From Lapidilactobacillus luobeiensis (GTDB taxonomy: Bacteria; Bacillota; Bacilli; Lactobacillales; Lactobacillaceae), in contig NZ_BROC01000029.1 of NCBI RefSeq assembly GCF_024345205.1, forward strand, positions 1 through 40,927: a DNA stretch of 40,927 nucleotides, in the 5' to 3' direction. Shown one piece after another: positions 39,822 to 40,927 of the stretch (the stretch's first letter is position 1; each line of letters opens with the position of its first letter). The translations under genes were made by a program, and so were the position numbers. Under the pieces are notes generated by a model that was given only the letters and a program-made list of their open reading frames with translations, was not told the DNA's origin and ran no database searches.

Positions 39822-40767
39822 TGGTCACAGCCTCCTTTTCTAAACTGGCCAAGTAACTCACTAAATCGGTCGCGGCCAATGTAGTCTGGTCAACCTTGAC
39901 CTGAAGCAACGGCTGGTTCTGAATCAACGCCGCCCATTGATAGATCGTCGTTTCTGGCGGCAAAGCCACTAGCGTTGGACTGGGCGAGGGGCCCGCTGCT
40001 TGGCCAAAGCCCGCTTTTACGACTTGGCGCAGTGTTTGATGATCTTCAATAATATCTTTAAAAAAGTTGGCCACAAACTCATTGGCGGGAGCGTTGATGA
40101 TTTCTTGCGGCCGCCCTACTTGTTGCAAATGGCCACCATGGATCACCGCCACATGATCAGCCAACAACATTGCCTCATGCATATCATGAGTCACAAAAAT
40201 GATCGTTGTCTCGAGCTCCCGATGCAATTTCAAAATCAGCTGTTGCAACTGCCGCTTGGAAACAGGATCCAACGCGGAAAAAGGTTCATCCATCAACATC
40301 AATTTCGGATCTGCGGCCAAGGCGCGGACGATCCCAACTCGTTGTGCCTCGCCGCCAGATAACTCTGCCGGCTTCCGGTTCGCGTAAATGGTCGGATCCA
40401 AATCCACCATTTGCAACAATCGTTCGATCCGCGGCCGGATCTTCGCCTTAGACCAACTCAAGGCCTCCAACTGTACGCTGGCGTTTTGTAGTACCGTCAT
40501 ATTAGGGAAAAGCGCGCTGGATTGTAGCACGTACCCAATGTGTTGCCGCAATTCTTGCAAATTGCCAGCGGCAACGTCCACCCCGTCGATCAATACTTGA
40601 CCGCTAGTTGGCACCACCAGCCGATTGACTGTTTTCAACAAGGTGGTTTTGCCACTGCCGGATGGTCCTACTAAAACAAACAATTCCCGCGAGGCCACAC
40701 GTAGATCAATAGCTGCTAACGCGGGGCCGTTTTCATATTCTTTGGTAACTCTTTTAAATTCGATCAA
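39811..40767 (-). CDS. ABC transporter ATP-binding protein (OpuCA/EgtV type)
   Basis: A 318-residue ATPase energising the adjacent permease fusion. It has Walker A VGPSGSGKTTLLK, Q-loop VLQSSALFPNMTV, signature ELSGGEAQRVGIVRAL, Walker B LMLMDEPFSALDP and the switch His in VTHDMHEA. About 90 residues follow the nucleotide-binding domain and may be a single degenerate CBS-like segment; a full tandem CBS pair as in OpuA is absent. I start at TTG 40767 (MIEFKRVTKEY, the usual family start), 8 bases after GGAG (40776-40779). The upstream GTG at 40776 overlaps that site. Confidence 0.92.
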   Translation of the reverse strand: MIEFKRVTKEYENGPALAAIDLRVASRELFVLVGPSGSGKTTLLKTVNRLVVPTSGQVLIDGVDVAAGNLQELRQHIGYVLQSSALFPNMTVLQNASVQLEALSWSKAKIRPRIERLLQMVDLDPTIYANRKPAELSGGEAQRVGIVRALAADPKLMLMDEPFSALDPVSKRQLQQLILKLHRELETTIIFVTHDMHEAMLLADHVAVIHGGHLQQVGRPQEIINAPANEFVANFFKDIIEDHQTLRQVVKAGFGQAAGPSPSPTLVALPPETTIYQWAALIQNQPLLQVKVDQTTLAATDLVSYLASLEKEAVTNVQ

Positions 40768-40812
40768 GATTCTCACTCCAACTTGTAACTATATTAATAA
40801 CTTGTTGTTTTA

Positions 40813-40840
40813 ATAATAACACCATTTTGTAGTTTTGCAA
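40813..40840 (-). promoter_or_regulatory. Promoter of the transporter-NmrA-Rrf2 operon
   Basis: On the - strand: TTGCAA (40835-40840), a 16-base spacer, TATTAT (40813-40818), about 45 bases before the TTG start. It shares GCTTGCAAAACTA, then eight variable bases, then TGTTAT with the pflB promoter. Confidence 0.75.
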
Positions 40841-40854
40841 GCTTTTTAACCCAC

Positions 40855-40885
40855 AAAAAACTCAAAGGAAGGCACCGCCTTCCTT
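40855..40885 (-). terminator. Terminator of a gene beyond the right edge
   Basis: AAGGAAGGC (40865-40873) and GCCTTCCTT (40877-40885) form a perfect 9-bp stem with an ACC loop. On the - strand it is followed by TTGAGTTTTTT, so it should end a - strand gene lying past 40927. Confidence 0.8.
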
Positions 40886-40917
40886 AAACCATTTCCGGAA
40901 ACAAATCTCATCTTCCC

Positions 40918-40925
40918 TGTATAAT
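40918..40925 (+). promoter_or_regulatory. Possible -10 element at the right edge
   Basis: TGTATAAT (40918-40925) contains a perfect TATAAT (40920-40925). No good -35 is seen at the right distance, and the downstream sequence is outside the window, so this is only a candidate. Confidence 0.3.
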
Positions 40926-40927
40926 GA

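Overview
The window reads as a chromosomal segment of a low-to-moderate GC Firmicute, most likely a member of the Lactobacillaceae. The reasons are the gene families (TrmFO, HslUV, PflAB, a LacX-type epimerase, an OpuC/EgtU-type permease fused to its binding protein), the PyrR-controlled pyrimidine operon, strong AGGAGG-type ribosome binding sites and frequent TTG/GTG starts. The genus cannot be fixed by reading alone. No CRISPR array, tRNA, rRNA, insertion sequence or prophage was seen.

Positions 1-11268 (+ strand): a complete de novo UMP operon, pyrR-pyrB-pyrC-carA-carB-pyrK-pyrD-pyrF-pyrE. Most genes overlap by ATGA. A consensus promoter at 134-162 is followed by a PyrR-type attenuator before pyrR. 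A second attenuator precedes pyrB. The operon ends in a strong terminator at 11216-11268. PyrE carries an unusual low-complexity N-terminal tail.

Positions 11269-20127 (mostly - strand): an AT-rich spacer, a frameshifted GNAT acetyltransferase, a metallophosphoesterase, an intact YiaC-like GNAT, Mn-dependent pyrophosphatase (ppaC), a LysR regulator, and pflB-pflA (pyruvate formate-lyase and its radical-SAM activase).

Positions 20128-25750: parE-parC (topoisomerase IV, - strand), then plsY (+ strand), the only + gene after the pyr operon. Its TTG start is masked by a longer ATG reading frame that begins inside its promoter.

Positions 25750-36262 (- strand): a long housekeeping cluster transcribed rbgA-rnhB-dprA-topA-trmFO-xerC-hslV-hslU-lacX. 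Its genes serve ribosome assembly, genome maintenance, tRNA modification, chromosome dimer resolution and proteolysis. The rbgA leader contains a hairpin whose loop can pair downstream.

Positions 36263-36976: a 714-base gap with no convincing gene. It holds a candidate structured RNA with its own intrinsic terminator on the - strand.

Positions 36977-40927 (- strand): an apparent four-gene operon of ABC ATPase, permease-binding protein fusion, NmrA-like oxidoreductase and Rrf2 regulator. It probably links uptake of a betaine-type or ergothioneine-type solute to a redox-responsive regulator. Its promoter shares a distinctive layout with the pflB promoter.

Most of the window is ordinary core genome. 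The items most worth a second look are the orphan structured RNA, the rbgA leader, the PyrE tail, the transporter/NmrA/Rrf2 operon, the over-representation of GATC, and a 14-base AT palindrome found in two distant intergenic regions.
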